From NCBI RefSeq assembly GCF_000424285.1, contig NZ_KE384157.1, positions 316,682-380,681 on the forward strand: 64,000 bases of DNA, read 5' to 3'. Shown here in pieces: positions 10,151 through 19,201 of the stretch. The number at the start of each line of letters is the position of its first letter. Positions within the stretch are counted from its first letter, which is position 1. The notes under the pieces are model-generated. The model ran no database searches, had not been told where the DNA came from, and was given only the letters and a program-made list of their open reading frames with translations. Both the position numbers and the translations under genes were made by a program. Origin of the DNA: Butyrivibrio sp. MB2005 (GTDB lineage: Bacteria; Bacillota; Clostridia; Lachnospirales; Lachnospiraceae).

Positions 10151-10151
10151 C

Positions 10152-10222
10152 TGCCCAGACGGTCGACAATTCAATATTCATCGTACTCCCCTGTGGTATT
10201 CCACAAATCCGTCAGTCGTACG
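10152..10222 (-). ncRNA. ZTP (pfl) riboswitch aptamer
   Basis: On the minus strand the leader reads CGTACGACTGACGG, then a GTGGAATACCAC hairpin, then GGGGAG, a short linker, and CCGTCTGGGCA. These match the pfl/ZTP consensus: the GACTGgCG strand pairing with CCGcCTGGGCA, and the CCAC-GGGGAG core. The class binds ZMP/ZTP, the AICAR alarmone that accumulates when 10-formyl-THF is short. The downstream purO and AICAR transformylase genes consume exactly this metabolite. A terminator lies at 10119-10150. Identification is by motif reading, not by a covariance-model score. Confidence 0.88.
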
Positions 10223-10230
10223 ACACATAT

Positions 10231-10259
10231 AATTTACACGATATTTTTTTAATTTGCAA
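10231..10259 (-). promoter_or_regulatory. Probable promoter of the purine/addBA operon
   Basis: On the minus strand TTGCAA (-35) and TAAATT (-10) are separated by 17 bases, and the -10 ends about 8 bases before the ZTP aptamer. The -35 falls within the last codons of the upstream TraX-family gene. The match to sigma-A consensus is moderate. Confidence 0.45.
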
Positions 10260-11097
10260 TACCAAAAACTGCCAGGCGAACAATAAATAAAAGCAGCAGA
10301 TGCAGCGGATAAAATGCGTATACCACATACTTGTAATTGCCTTTAATAAAGCCTCTTTCGCCGTTGTAAAAATAGATCAGTATGAAGGCCGGAAGGGCCC
10401 AGGCTTCTCCTCCCATATTTGATAAAAAAACATATCCGAAAATACTTGCAAGAAGCGGCTGATTCCTGAATATAAAAAATATGGCTATGAGAGTCACACC
10501 CCAAAAGGTGTAATCAGATCCTATCTTCCAGGCTATCATACCGCCAACCGCTGCAGGCATGTAGTAAAGAAGCATATATAGCGGATTGTTCACTGTAAAA
10601 CCAAGGAATGAAAATTCATTCTCATCAAAGAATCGATCCTCAATAAGCTTCATCATCCAAATGACCAAAAGCCCTATCAAAAGTGTGAAAAAGACGTTGG
10701 TATTACTTCCTGCCTTTTCCCAGTTTTCCTGCAATAGCTGAATGACATTTGGATTAGCAACGTCCACTCTCACCTTGAATAAAATATCAAAGAACAGCTC
10801 TGAGATTATGCTGAAGATGGCCATGTTCAGAACATATTTCCTTAAGTTCTTTGTGTGAAAGAGTCCCTCTACAAGAAGGAAGCAGAATATCGGAAATGAC
10901 TGCCTTCCGATATGTCTCATCCAGTCATAGACAACTATGATCTGTTCTCTGTCCATGCCAAAGGGATACATGCCTTCCCTTATCATATAGAGCAAAACTC
11001 CTGCCGCCACATGATCGATAAACATTGTGACTATAGCTATTACCTTGAGAGTACTTGATGATATGAAACTGTATTTCCGTTTAAAAATATCAAACAT
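10249..11097 (-). CDS. TraX-family integral membrane protein
   Basis: The 282-residue polytopic protein begins with the TraX signature: 'SSTLKVIAIVTMFIDHVAA', then 'RHIGRQSFPIFCFLLVEG' and 'FHTKNLRKYVLNM'. About seven hydrophobic segments are visible. TraX was named for acetylation of F-pilin in E. coli. Chromosomal homologues in Firmicutes are common, belong to the acyltransferase-like membrane families, and have no settled substrate. No conjugation gene is nearby, so a pilin role is unlikely here. The gene ends where the ZTP-riboswitch promoter begins. Confidence 0.85.
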   Translation of the reverse strand: MFDIFKRKYSFISSSTLKVIAIVTMFIDHVAAGVLLYMIREGMYPFGMDREQIIVVYDWMRHIGRQSFPIFCFLLVEGLFHTKNLRKYVLNMAIFSIISELFFDILFKVRVDVANPNVIQLLQENWEKAGSNTNVFFTLLIGLLVIWMMKLIEDRFFDENEFSFLGFTVNNPLYMLLYYMPAAVGGMIAWKIGSDYTFWGVTLIAIFFIFRNQPLLASIFGYVFLSNMGGEAWALPAFILIYFYNGERGFIKGNYKYVVYAFYPLHLLLLFIVRLAVFGIAN

Positions 11098-11233
11098 ATA
11101 TTGTATCCGACATCCGTTATTTAAGATTTAGTAATATTTTTTTCATAGATACATAATTGAACGAAATAACATTTGTAGCTTATAATCAGCTTAAGAATAC
11201 GGCACTGTAGCCATTATTAAGGAAGGCAACAAA

Positions 11234-11461
11234 ATGCTAAACCCGTGCTTTATGGCATCAATAACTCTGATAAATATCATATATGATGCGATCATAATCA
11301 TAGCTGAGCTGATGTTCATGCTTGTGTTCGTTCGCTTTGTATTCTTCAATGGTGAATGGAAGGAGTATTCGCTGTTTGCGAAAATCCTTACCATTATATT
11401 CACCATATTTGTGCTGCTCATTTTAGTGGCGATATTCCTGACAGTTATGCGGGTGGACTAA
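11234..11461 (+). CDS. Small two-helix membrane protein, unknown function
   Basis: A 75-residue protein preceded by a good AAGGAAGG site 7 bases before the ATG and followed 15 bases later by a strong terminator, so it is a complete monocistronic gene. Two hydrophobic helices (about residues 7-36 and 49-71) are separated by a short charged loop, 'FFNGEWKEY', giving a hairpin topology. No family is recognised. Divergent from the TraX gene. Confidence 0.65.
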   Translation: MLNPCFMASITLINIIYDAIIIIAELMFMLVFVRFVFFNGEWKEYSLFAKILTIIFTIFVLLILVAIFLTVMRVD

Positions 11462-11475
11462 ATAAAAGATTAGAG

Positions 11476-11505
11476 GCAGAGCCATAAAAGGCTCTGCTTT
11501 TTTAT
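11476..11505 (+). terminator. Intrinsic terminator
   Basis: GCAGAGCC (11476-11483) and GGCTCTGC (11490-11497) form a perfect 8-bp stem with a six-base loop, followed by a T-rich tract. It ends the small membrane protein gene and lies 20 bases from the convergent GH13 gene. Confidence 0.9.
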
Positions 11506-11524
11506 TTCATAAAAGCACTCCGCA

Positions 11525-13099
11525 TTATTCAAAGATCGCAAAGGACTGAGGACCAAGTACAAGGGCATCATCAGTTAAATCCGCTGTTCCGATTCCATAA
11601 ATAAGATCGCCCTTTATTTCTCCTTCTTTAGCGAGAATATCGGCGCAGTCTTTTCTATTTACCTTCTCTTCCTTCTCGCCGGGATTAACTGCAATTACAA
11701 GGCTTCCTCTTTTATAGATAAAGGACCTCTCGCCTTCTTTTGCATAGACAACCCGGAAATCGGCATCTGCCTGAAGGTCCTCTCTGTCATGTCTGAGGGC
11801 TATTATACTACGAACTGTGTGAATAAGCGAGTCGGCATCTGCCTCAGCAGTACTTACTGTGGGAGCATCAGCTGAAGCGTCTACAGGAATGTAAAGCTTA
11901 TCGCCATCAGCATCTGAAAAGCCATAGTTTTTCGCAGACTTATCCCACTGCATGGGCGAACGGGAGCCTGTTCTCTGGAAGCCGCCCTCTTTTGTCTTTA
12001 CCTTTTCAAGATATCTCATACCGATCTCGTCGCCGTAATAAAGGAACGGAACTCCGGGCATTGTGAAAATAAAGGAATATGCCACTTTAAGCTCAGCAAT
12101 GTCCATAGTCTTGGTGCATCTTGGTGTGTCGTGGTTACAGGTTATGAAGCTGATATAACCGTACTTTTTGGAGTTCTCGTACTTGTGCTCATAATCAGCA
12201 AGGAATCTCATGGGGCTGTCGCCGCCATCCTTTTTAAAATAGCTGTGGTCTCCGCCCTCTGTCTCACCATCTCTGAAAAGAACGTTAAGACCATTTCCGT
12301 GATGATCAAGATAAAAGTCAGCATGGAAGCCGTATTTAAGGGCGCACTCGGGATTACTCCACTCAGATACAAGAGCCGCTTCGGGATAGTCCTTATCAAG
12401 CATTTCTCTGATATTCTGCCAGATAGCACCTGTTGCGCTCTTTACTTCATCATCCTCTTTTACAAGAGAATCAGCCATATCTACGCGGAAGCCATCGCAG
12501 CCCTTATCAAGCCAGAAGCGCATGATATCCTTCATGGCTTCCCTTGTGGCTATGCAGTCAGGGTGATCAGTTGGCATCTGCCAGGGCTCTGTGCGGTTAA
12601 GAACGCCGTAATTAAGAGCCGGCTGACACTTAAAGAAGTTCAGCATATAGCAGCCATCTCTCTCAGCCTCGCCGCCGATATAGGGGTGTCCACCGATTCC
12701 GCAGAAGGCACCGTTTGTCCAGATATATCTGTTCCATAAATCGTTGGGCTCATATTCGCAGCTTTTCTTAAACCACTCATGCTCCTCTGATGTATGTCCC
12801 GGAACCAGGTCTAAAAGAACTTTTATTCCCTTTTTATGTGCTTCCTCAAAAAGACGAACCAGATCGTCGTTTGTGCCGTATCTCTCTGCTACCTTCTTAT
12901 AATCTCTTACGTCATAGCCCGCATCCTTAAATGGTGAATCATAGATGGGGTTAAGCCATAGCGCATTGGCACCAAGACTCTTTACGTAATCAAGCTTTGT
13001 GATGATACCCTCGATATCACCTATTCCATCGCCATTTGTATCACAAAATGACTGGGGATAAATCTCATAAAAAACTGCATCCTTTAACCAAGCCGGCAT
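11525..13099 (-). CDS. GH13 alpha-amylase-family glycosidase (alpha-glucosidase type)
   Basis: Cytoplasmic (no signal peptide) GH13 enzyme acting on alpha-glucosidic bonds, 524 residues. The (beta/alpha)8 fold signatures are visible: 'FYEIYPQSFCDTNGDGIGD', 'GYDVRDYKKV', 'KVLLDLVPGHTS', 'DGFRVDMADSLV' with the catalytic nucleophile Asp, 'VSEWSN' with the acid/base Glu, and 'FITCNHDTPR' with the transition-state Asp. The ATG at 13099 is chosen because GGGAGG lies 8 bases upstream; the open frame extends 37 codons further without a ribosome site. The NGDGIGD region resembles Ca-binding oligo-1,6/alpha-glucosidases. Exact linkage specificity cannot be read. A LacI-type operator-like site lies upstream. 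Confidence 0.93.
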   Translation of the reverse strand: MPAWLKDAVFYEIYPQSFCDTNGDGIGDIEGIITKLDYVKSLGANALWLNPIYDSPFKDAGYDVRDYKKVAERYGTNDDLVRLFEEAHKKGIKVLLDLVPGHTSEEHEWFKKSCEYEPNDLWNRYIWTNGAFCGIGGHPYIGGEAERDGCYMLNFFKCQPALNYGVLNRTEPWQMPTDHPDCIATREAMKDIMRFWLDKGCDGFRVDMADSLVKEDDEVKSATGAIWQNIREMLDKDYPEAALVSEWSNPECALKYGFHADFYLDHHGNGLNVLFRDGETEGGDHSYFKKDGGDSPMRFLADYEHKYENSKKYGYISFITCNHDTPRCTKTMDIAELKVAYSFIFTMPGVPFLYYGDEIGMRYLEKVKTKEGGFQRTGSRSPMQWDKSAKNYGFSDADGDKLYIPVDASADAPTVSTAEADADSLIHTVRSIIALRHDREDLQADADFRVVYAKEGERSFIYKRGSLVIAVNPGEKEEKVNRKDCADILAKEGEIKGDLIYGIGTADLTDDALVLGPQSFAIFE

Positions 13100-13148
13100 A
13101 TTTTGTTCCTCCCTTTGTGTGTTAGTTTTACCAGTATTTTCGCTTCGG

Positions 13149-13158
13149 AAAACGTTTT
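13149..13158. promoter_or_regulatory. LacI-family operator-like palindrome upstream of GH13
   Basis: AAAACGTTTT, a perfect palindrome centred on CG, lies 50 bases upstream of the GH13 start within GGAAAACGTTTTTC. LacI/GalR-family regulators such as MalR-type sugar repressors recognise CG-centred sites of this kind. No LacI gene is in the window. Confidence 0.45.
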
Positions 13159-13374
13159 TCTTATTTGCTTTATTTATATTAGCAGATAGGACAGGCATAT
13201 TCCATAACAAAATAAGGCGCCTTATCTACTGCTCGGTGTTCTCATGCTATAAATAATATCTTAAAAGATGCTAAACATTTGATTAAACCAAACAAGGCTC
13301 AGGCTTTTCATTCTATAATTGATTGCAGCCAATATGATCGATATTTGGTTCAAAAAGATGTTGGAGGATATAAA

Positions 13375-16300
13375 ATGAATAAACGAATTCTTGCAATTTT
13401 ACTTGCAGCCACTATGGTCGTGGGAGGCGGCTGTACTTCGCCTGCCAATGACGGGGCTACCGGCGGTACTGAAGAAACTGCCTCGGAATCCGCGGACACA
13501 AACGAAGCGGATGCCGATACTAACGATGTTGCTGAAAGTGAAGCCGACTCTGAAGAGGGTGATGCTGCAAAAGCCAGTGCTGATGATGAAGCCGAAGTTT
13601 CTGCAGATTCAAGCGAAAAGACATCCTCATCCGATATGGTCGTTGGCGAGACCTATCACGGCTTTAAACTTAATGATATCTACTCAAGCCGCCTTCTAAG
13701 TTCTGATCTCTATACCTTCAAGCATGAAAAAAGCGGTGCTGATCTGATCTACACCAAAAATTCCGATCCGGAAGTTTCTTTTTGTATTGCCTACAAAACT
13801 CCCTATATAGATGAAACTGATACGAACCATGTTTTCGAGCATGCTATAATTGCCTCCTCTGCTAAATATCCATCCCAGGATCTGTTCTTTGATCTTGCCA
13901 ATAAATCCTACAACACTTATATAAATGCTCATACAGGTATGAACGTCACGTTCTATCCGGTTTCATCCATGAGCCAGGATCAGCTTATGACCCTGATGGA
14001 TGCATACATGAGTTGTATGGTTGCCCCGGATATTTTGGAAAATGAAAAGATTTTTGACAGAGAAGCTATCAGATTCGAACTGGATGATCCTGATGGTGAC
14101 ATTGGAATCAATGGTACGGTTTATGCTGAGGATTACGGCTTTTTAACTGATACCGGCGATGTCTCCCTCAATTTTGTTCTTGATAATATGTTCCCCGGTC
14201 AGATAGCCTCCAATATGATCGGTATGGCTGAGTATCACTACGATGATCTGACCTACGAACATACACTTGAGACCTATGAAAGATACTATCATTTCGACAA
14301 TAGTCTTATTTCTCTCTACGGCGACCTGGATATCGACAGATTCTTAGAATTTTTGGATACGGAATATCTGTCAAAATATGAAATAAACGGAACAGACCTC
14401 AGTCAGTATGAAGATCCACATGCAGAGGACGGATATGTTGAAAAGGTCGAATATATCCCCGCTTATGAAGGTGATTCTGTAGAGGACAGCGGAATCATTT
14501 ATTATGGCATCGATATGGAAGATGCTACTGATGATGAACTTATTCAGTGGAATCTTTTAACGTCACTGATCAATAATAACTCATCCTGCATGAATAAAAA
14601 GCTGCTTGAAGATGGCATTTCTAATCCTGTTTTTGTCCAAATAGCTACAGATACAGCAAAACCAATGCTTCTGTTTTCCATGGAATACGCCAATGAAGAT
14701 CAGATGCAGACTCTTAAGGATATAGCTGAATATACTCTTTCAGAAATTTCCAAAAACGGAGTTCCGAAGGAAATCTTTGAAGCAGATGTTAAGGAAGAAG
14801 AACTTAACACTGTTTTCATGAGAGATGCAGGAAATGTCGGAGTAGAATTAAGCGATGTCTATAACGTTTATTGGGTAAGAACCGGTAGAGTTGACTATTT
14901 TAAACAATATGAAAGAGTTCTTGAGGCCCTTATCGCAGATGAGGAGCAACAGACCTTTAAAAAGCTTGCAGAATCTGTTCTTACACCTGCAAGAAGCATT
15001 CTTATTGCCTGCGTGCCAAAGCCCGGCCTTGCTGAAGAGTTTGATCAGAAATTACTTGATTACCTGGCAGATAAAAAAGCCAGGATGACTGATGAAGAAA
15101 TACAGGAATTAGTACAAAAGACCAAAGAATTCAATGAGTGGAATCAGAATGAGCTTTCAAATAACGATTTCCAAATGGATCTTAAGGATCTTCCGGAATA
15201 TGAAACACCATCATTAGAGAAAAGAGAAGAAAACGGCATCACATATTATCTTGGAAGCGTTGATGCAGCAAAAGGCGGCTGCTATGATATCTACTTTGAT
15301 CTCAGTAACCTGACCAAGAAAGAAATCGGCGCCCTTATGCTTTATACCAATTTCATCTTTGAAGCTAATACCTCGAAATACAGTACCGATGAGCTTTCGC
15401 TTCTTGACAGCGAGTACCTGAACAACTTCTCTGTTTCCCTCTTACACCCCAATGAAGAGGCAGGAAAAAATCACAGGCCAATGCTGGATATTTTCTGGAA
15501 GGGATTAAATGAGGACTTTGATAAGGCTCTTGATCTTGTTATGAATGTAATGACTGAAACAGATTTAAATGACAGCCAGGATATCAAGTATGTCATTTCC
15601 CGTGACCGTGAAGCCTATAACATTGCAAAAGCCGATGCGTATTCTTTGGCAAACTCCTACTCACAGGCATCCGGAACGACCACTCTTGCCGACACACAAA
15701 AATTCTCTCTGGATATTTATGATGCAGGATTCTATGACTACATATCTGAACTTGATAAAAATTTAGACAATGATGAAGCTTATAATTCTTTTATAGCCGA
15801 TGTTGAATCAGTAAGAAAAAAGGCCTTTACAAAGACAAATCTCATTTTCTCATCTGTAGCAGACAAGACAGAAAATGAGGAAGTAGTAAAGACCGCAGCA
15901 AAGGTTTTTGAAGCTCTTCCTGAAAGCGAAGAAAGTGCAGAAAAATATGAGCTGCCCGTACCTGCTCTCAGAACAGGAATAATAGTTGAAACTACTCAGA
16001 ACCATACTGTTCTTGATGCAGATTTCAGAAATGATGAAAACTTCCGGGGCGCATACATACCTTTCCTTTATGCAGCCAGTGATAAATACGTAGTTCCCAC
16101 TCTAAGATTCCGGATGGGTGCTTATTCAGCGGGATGTTATTCCACAACAAGGTGCTATGATCTGACTTCTTATACATATTCAGATCCTAACGTAAAGGAA
16201 TCCGTTGAAGCGCTTTTAGAGATTCCTGAATTTCTCAAAACCGCCACTCTGGATGAGGCCGATTTTACAGGCTATATTCTGAATGCATACGGTGAAGATA

Positions 16301-16548
16301 CCAAAGCCACCGGTATCTGGAGTGATACTGTCAAACGAATCAGAAGAGACATTCTGGGAGTTGATGAGGAGCTTTATTTAGAGACGGTAAATGATATGAA
16401 AAATTCCAATACCGGCATGCAGGCTGAGGCTACTGAAAGCTTAGAAAAGCTCTTTAAAAACGCATCTATGGCAACTTCAGGTAATGAAGCAAAGATCAAT
16501 GCCGACAAGGATGCCTTTGACGAAGTTTTGAATTTTAAGAATAATTAA
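13375..16548 (+). CDS. M16-family zinc metalloprotease, lipoprotein
   Basis: A 1057-residue extracytoplasmic protease of the M16C (presequence-protease/insulinase-like) group. The N-terminus has a lipobox (VVGGGC, Cys20), then a ~65-residue Ala/Asp/Glu/Ser-rich linker. The inverted zinc motif HxxEH is present as HVFEH (His152, Glu155, His156), with the third ligand Glu230 in 'DREAIRFE', 74 residues later. Four homologous M16 domains fit the length, as in PreP. The start at 13375 has GGAGG 6 bases upstream; an upstream in-frame extension lacks one. It would degrade peptides at the outer face of the membrane. A TATAAT lies at 13314-13319. Confidence 0.92.
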   Translation: MNKRILAILLAATMVVGGGCTSPANDGATGGTEETASESADTNEADADTNDVAESEADSEEGDAAKASADDEAEVSADSSEKTSSSDMVVGETYHGFKLNDIYSSRLLSSDLYTFKHEKSGADLIYTKNSDPEVSFCIAYKTPYIDETDTNHVFEHAIIASSAKYPSQDLFFDLANKSYNTYINAHTGMNVTFYPVSSMSQDQLMTLMDAYMSCMVAPDILENEKIFDREAIRFELDDPDGDIGINGTVYAEDYGFLTDTGDVSLNFVLDNMFPGQIASNMIGMAEYHYDDLTYEHTLETYERYYHFDNSLISLYGDLDIDRFLEFLDTEYLSKYEINGTDLSQYEDPHAEDGYVEKVEYIPAYEGDSVEDSGIIYYGIDMEDATDDELIQWNLLTSLINNNSSCMNKKLLEDGISNPVFVQIATDTAKPMLLFSMEYANEDQMQTLKDIAEYTLSEISKNGVPKEIFEADVKEEELNTVFMRDAGNVGVELSDVYNVYWVRTGRVDYFKQYERVLEALIADEEQQTFKKLAESVLTPARSILIACVPKPGLAEEFDQKLLDYLADKKARMTDEEIQELVQKTKEFNEWNQNELSNNDFQMDLKDLPEYETPSLEKREENGITYYLGSVDAAKGGCYDIYFDLSNLTKKEIGALMLYTNFIFEANTSKYSTDELSLLDSEYLNNFSVSLLHPNEEAGKNHRPMLDIFWKGLNEDFDKALDLVMNVMTETDLNDSQDIKYVISRDREAYNIAKADAYSLANSYSQASGTTTLADTQKFSLDIYDAGFYDYISELDKNLDNDEAYNSFIADVESVRKKAFTKTNLIFSSVADKTENEEVVKTAAKVFEALPESEESAEKYELPVPALRTGIIVETTQNHTVLDADFRNDENFRGAYIPFLYAASDKYVVPTLRFRMGAYSAGCYSTTRCYDLTSYTYSDPNVKESVEALLEIPEFLKTATLDEADFTGYILNAYGEDTKATGIWSDTVKRIRRDILGVDEELYLETVNDMKNSNTGMQAEATESLEKLFKNASMATSGNEAKINADKDAFDEVLNFKNN

Positions 16549-16614
16549 TGCCTATAATCTGATATCCGGTGAGGCAGCACTTTCCGTGCCGCCTCATCAG
16601 TTATAAGCATCAAA

Positions 16615-16655
16615 AAGGACTTCATTACTTATTAAGTGTAAGTGATGAAGTCCTT
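16615..16655. terminator. Bidirectional terminator
   Basis: AAGGACTTCATTACTT (16615-16630) pairs with AAGTGATGAAGTCCTT (16640-16655), a 16-bp stem with one G-T pair. On the minus strand TTTTT follows, ending the flavodoxin gene, whose TAA overlaps the stem. On the plus strand it can also end the M16 gene. A second GC-rich inverted repeat (16571-16595) lies just before it without a T run. Confidence 0.8.
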
Positions 16656-17205
16656 AAAACATGTCTCTGAATCCTTTGTAATTATCACTGCTCGGAATCC
16701 TGTGTATGGCAGTATCCGCAAATACATTTGCTTTTAGCAGATCCTGTTTGTCCGGGTGCCTTCGACCCTCATCAAAGATCGTAAGCAGGTTGTCCAGCTT
16801 TTCTTCGTCATATCTGCCGCGAAGTTCTTCATACCTTTCTCTTATCTGCGCCGGCATACTGCCCTGACAGAAGTACCCGCCAAGATAATGGTTATCCTCA
16901 GGCAGCCACAGAGTTCCGATCTGTTCTATCTGCCTGTAATATGCCTGGTCATTTCCAAGTCCGCAGGTTCCAAAGAAAGCCACATTTTTATTATGAAGTG
17001 ATGTAATAAGATCGATTATTTCCAGGGAGCAGGTCCCTCTGTTTGCCCAATACCCGATAAAATAGGTCTCTGCGTCGTGTCTGCCATTCCAGCTTCTGAC
17101 GTTAAGTTCCTCCTTTGAATCGGAAGGAAGCGCCTGGAAAATCTCGTCCGCTATCTTTTTAGTATTCCCTGTTTCACTGGCGTACACGACTAAGTATTTA
17201 AGCAT
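16654..17205 (-). CDS. Flavodoxin-family protein
   Basis: A 183-residue flavodoxin-fold protein that should carry FMN and act as a one- or two-electron carrier. The FMN phosphate loop is at the N-terminus, 'YASETGNTKKIADEI'. 'GYWANRGTCS' and 'FFGTCGLGND' correspond to the two other flavin-contact loops. It belongs to the longer flavodoxin_3-like type with a C-terminal extension, 'RRHPDKQDLLKA'. Some members work with ene-reductases in bile-pigment reduction, but no reductase gene is adjacent, so the partner is unknown. It ends in the bidirectional terminator and follows the zinc-ribbon gene by 12 bases, so the two are likely cotranscribed. Confidence 0.85.
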   Translation of the reverse strand: MLKYLVVYASETGNTKKIADEIFQALPSDSKEELNVRSWNGRHDAETYFIGYWANRGTCSLEIIDLITSLHNKNVAFFGTCGLGNDQAYYRQIEQIGTLWLPEDNHYLGGYFCQGSMPAQIRERYEELRGRYDEEKLDNLLTIFDEGRRHPDKQDLLKANVFADTAIHRIPSSDNYKGFRDMF

Positions 17206-17217
17206 CTCACCCTCAAA

Positions 17218-17622
17218 TTACGTCCGCTTTACAAACTCCCTGCCGCACTTCGGACACCTGATGGCAACCTTGCCTTTTCCCCGCGGAATTCTGATCTTCT
17301 GTCCGCATCCGGGGCATTTATATATGTGATACGCCTTATGCCCGGTGAACTTATCTTTTATACCGGTAAAAAAGCCGATCACCTTATCGGTGTGTTTTAC
17401 GAAAAACTCATTTTCTTTGTATCTGGCAGGTATATTTTTGGAAAACATCCGAAAATAACAATAAAAAAGTATTATAAAGGCCACATAATACAATAAACTA
17501 AGGGGCGATATGAAGGATAAAACCAGCAGGATAACAGCTATCACAACCATAACTCTGGTCATTCTGTCAGAGCCATAGGCGCCGTATCTTCCCCGGAAAA
17601 ACCTATAGAGAAAATCTTTCAC
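17218..17622 (-). CDS. Membrane-anchored zinc-ribbon protein
   Basis: A 134-residue protein with a basic N-terminus, two adjacent transmembrane helices (about residues 22-60), a charged linker, and a C-terminal zinc ribbon: CPGCG, then 15 residues, then CPKCG, followed by 'REFVKRT'. The ribbon is the MJ0042-like type that binds nucleic acid or protein. Function is unknown. Transcribed just upstream of the flavodoxin gene, and divergent from trkA. Confidence 0.7.
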   Translation of the reverse strand: MKDFLYRFFRGRYGAYGSDRMTRVMVVIAVILLVLSFISPLSLLYYVAFIILFYCYFRMFSKNIPARYKENEFFVKHTDKVIGFFTGIKDKFTGHKAYHIYKCPGCGQKIRIPRGKGKVAIRCPKCGREFVKRT

Positions 17623-17792
17623 TATTGTTTAATCTCCTTTTAAAAATAGATAAATCCCCTCACTTACCACAGAGTATAGGTTTTGTGGGTTGAAAAAGCA
17701 ATTAACGGGCTATAAATCATTCTTAAAAAATCATTAATGGCTTATTTCTGCATTCTAAAGACCTATTATTTTTTCCTTTATAATTTGGAAAG

Positions 17793-17801
17793 TGGTATAA
17801 T
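17793..17801 (+). promoter_or_regulatory. Extended -10 promoter of trkAH
   Basis: TGGTATAAT is a perfect extended -10 element (TGnTATAAT), 33 bases before the trkA start codon, with no convincing -35. The resulting leader is short, about 25 bases, so no riboswitch lies in front of trkA. TGGAGG occurs 8 bases before the ATG. Confidence 0.7.
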
Positions 17802-17834
17802 TGAATGCGTATCGACTTTTTTGGAGGCAAATAA

Positions 17835-19199
17835 ATGCAGATTATAATTGTAGGCTGCGGAAACGTAGGCGCAGCGCTGACAGAACAGCTTAGTGGCGAA
17901 GGCCATGATGTCACTGTCATCGAACAGAAAAAAGACGTTATTCAAAGCGTTGTAAATAACTTCGACGTAATGGGCATAGTAGGTAACGGTGCCAGTTACA
18001 TGATCATGAGAGACGCAGGCATTGAGTATGCCGACCTTATGATTGCTGTAACAGGTAATGATGAGCTGAATCTTCTGTGCTGTCTTATTGCAAGAAAAGC
18101 AGGTCACTGCAACACCATCGCAAGAGTTAAGAATCCTATCTATAAAAAGGAAATCAGCTTTATTAAAGAAGAGCTTGGTCTTTCTCTTGTTGTTAATCCT
18201 GAAGAGCTTGCTGCAAACGAAGCAGCAAAGCTTCTTAAATTCCCTGCTGCTACCAGCATCGAAACCTTTGCAGGCGGCCGCGCAGAAATCGTACACATGA
18301 CCGTTGCTGAGTCATCACGCATCTGCAACAAATCTCTTAGGGAAATCCAGGGCGAGATAAAGAGTAAAGTCCTTATCGCCGTTGTTCAAAGAGCAGATGA
18401 AGTATCAATTCCTAACGGTGATTTTGTACTTAGAGCCAATGATGAGCTTACTATTGTGGGCGCATCAAGAAGTATCGCAGAGTTTTTCAGAAAAATCGGT
18501 CTTCCTACCACAAGAGTCCACTCGGCCATGATCATAGGCGGTGGTTCTACAGGATATTATCTGGCAGACCAGCTTATATCCTTTGGCATTGATGTAAAAC
18601 TCTTTGAGCGAGATCTTGACAGATGCAAGAGACTTTCGGATCTCCTGCCTCAGGCACTTATCATCAACGCTGACGGAACAGACAAGGATGCTCTTATGGA
18701 AGAAGGTCTTGTTGGCACAGAGGCATTTGTTGCCATGACAAGTCTTGATGAAGAAAACATCATGCTTTCCATGTATGTAAAGAGCCAGAACCCCAAGGCA
18801 AAGCTTATTACCAAGGTTCACCGCGTCAACTACGGCGAGATCATAGGCTCACTGCAGATTGGAAGTATCATATATCCCAAGAACATCACTGCTCAGAGAA
18901 TCGTGCAGTATGTCCGCGGAATGAGTAATTCCATGGGCAATAACAGCATCGAGGCACTTTATAAGATGAATGACGGAAGAGTTGAGGCATTAGAGTTCTT
19001 CGTTCCAGAGAATTCTCCGGTTATAGGCACTCCTCTTTCAGATATGCACCTTAAAAAGGGCGTGCTTGTATCTCTTATAAACAGAAAGGGTGAGATCATT
19101 TCACCTAAGGGCTCAAGCGAAATACAGGCGGAGGATACCGTCATAATAATAACAAGTCAGGTTGGTCTTCTTGACATCGCTGACATTCTGGAGAAATAA
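17835..19199 (+). CDS. trkA: TrkA, potassium-uptake regulatory subunit
   Basis: Cytoplasmic NAD(H)-binding gating subunit of the Trk potassium transporter, 454 residues. It has two RCK units. The first Rossmann fold begins 'IVGCGNVGAALTEQL' with the acidic 'TVIEQ' end of strand 2; the second begins 'IIGGGSTGYYLADQL' with 'KLFERD'. Each is followed by an RCK_C/TrkA-C region (for example 'LRANDELTIVGA' and 'IQAEDTVIIITSQ'). It is two bases ahead of trkH, so the subunits are translationally linked. Confidence 0.97.
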   Translation: MQIIIVGCGNVGAALTEQLSGEGHDVTVIEQKKDVIQSVVNNFDVMGIVGNGASYMIMRDAGIEYADLMIAVTGNDELNLLCCLIARKAGHCNTIARVKNPIYKKEISFIKEELGLSLVVNPEELAANEAAKLLKFPAATSIETFAGGRAEIVHMTVAESSRICNKSLREIQGEIKSKVLIAVVQRADEVSIPNGDFVLRANDELTIVGASRSIAEFFRKIGLPTTRVHSAMIIGGGSTGYYLADQLISFGIDVKLFERDLDRCKRLSDLLPQALIINADGTDKDALMEEGLVGTEAFVAMTSLDEENIMLSMYVKSQNPKAKLITKVHRVNYGEIIGSLQIGSIIYPKNITAQRIVQYVRGMSNSMGNNSIEALYKMNDGRVEALEFFVPENSPVIGTPLSDMHLKKGVLVSLINRKGEIISPKGSSEIQAEDTVIIITSQVGLLDIADILEK

Positions 19200-19201
19200 A
19201 A

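Noticed and set aside
12131..12739. 202-codon open frame on the plus strand
   Set aside because: Lies wholly antisense to the GH13 gene, has no ribosome site and encodes no recognisable domain.
17778..18296. 172-codon open frame on the minus strand
   Set aside because: Antisense to trkA, Cys-rich and low in charge pattern, no ribosome site; a shadow of the real gene.
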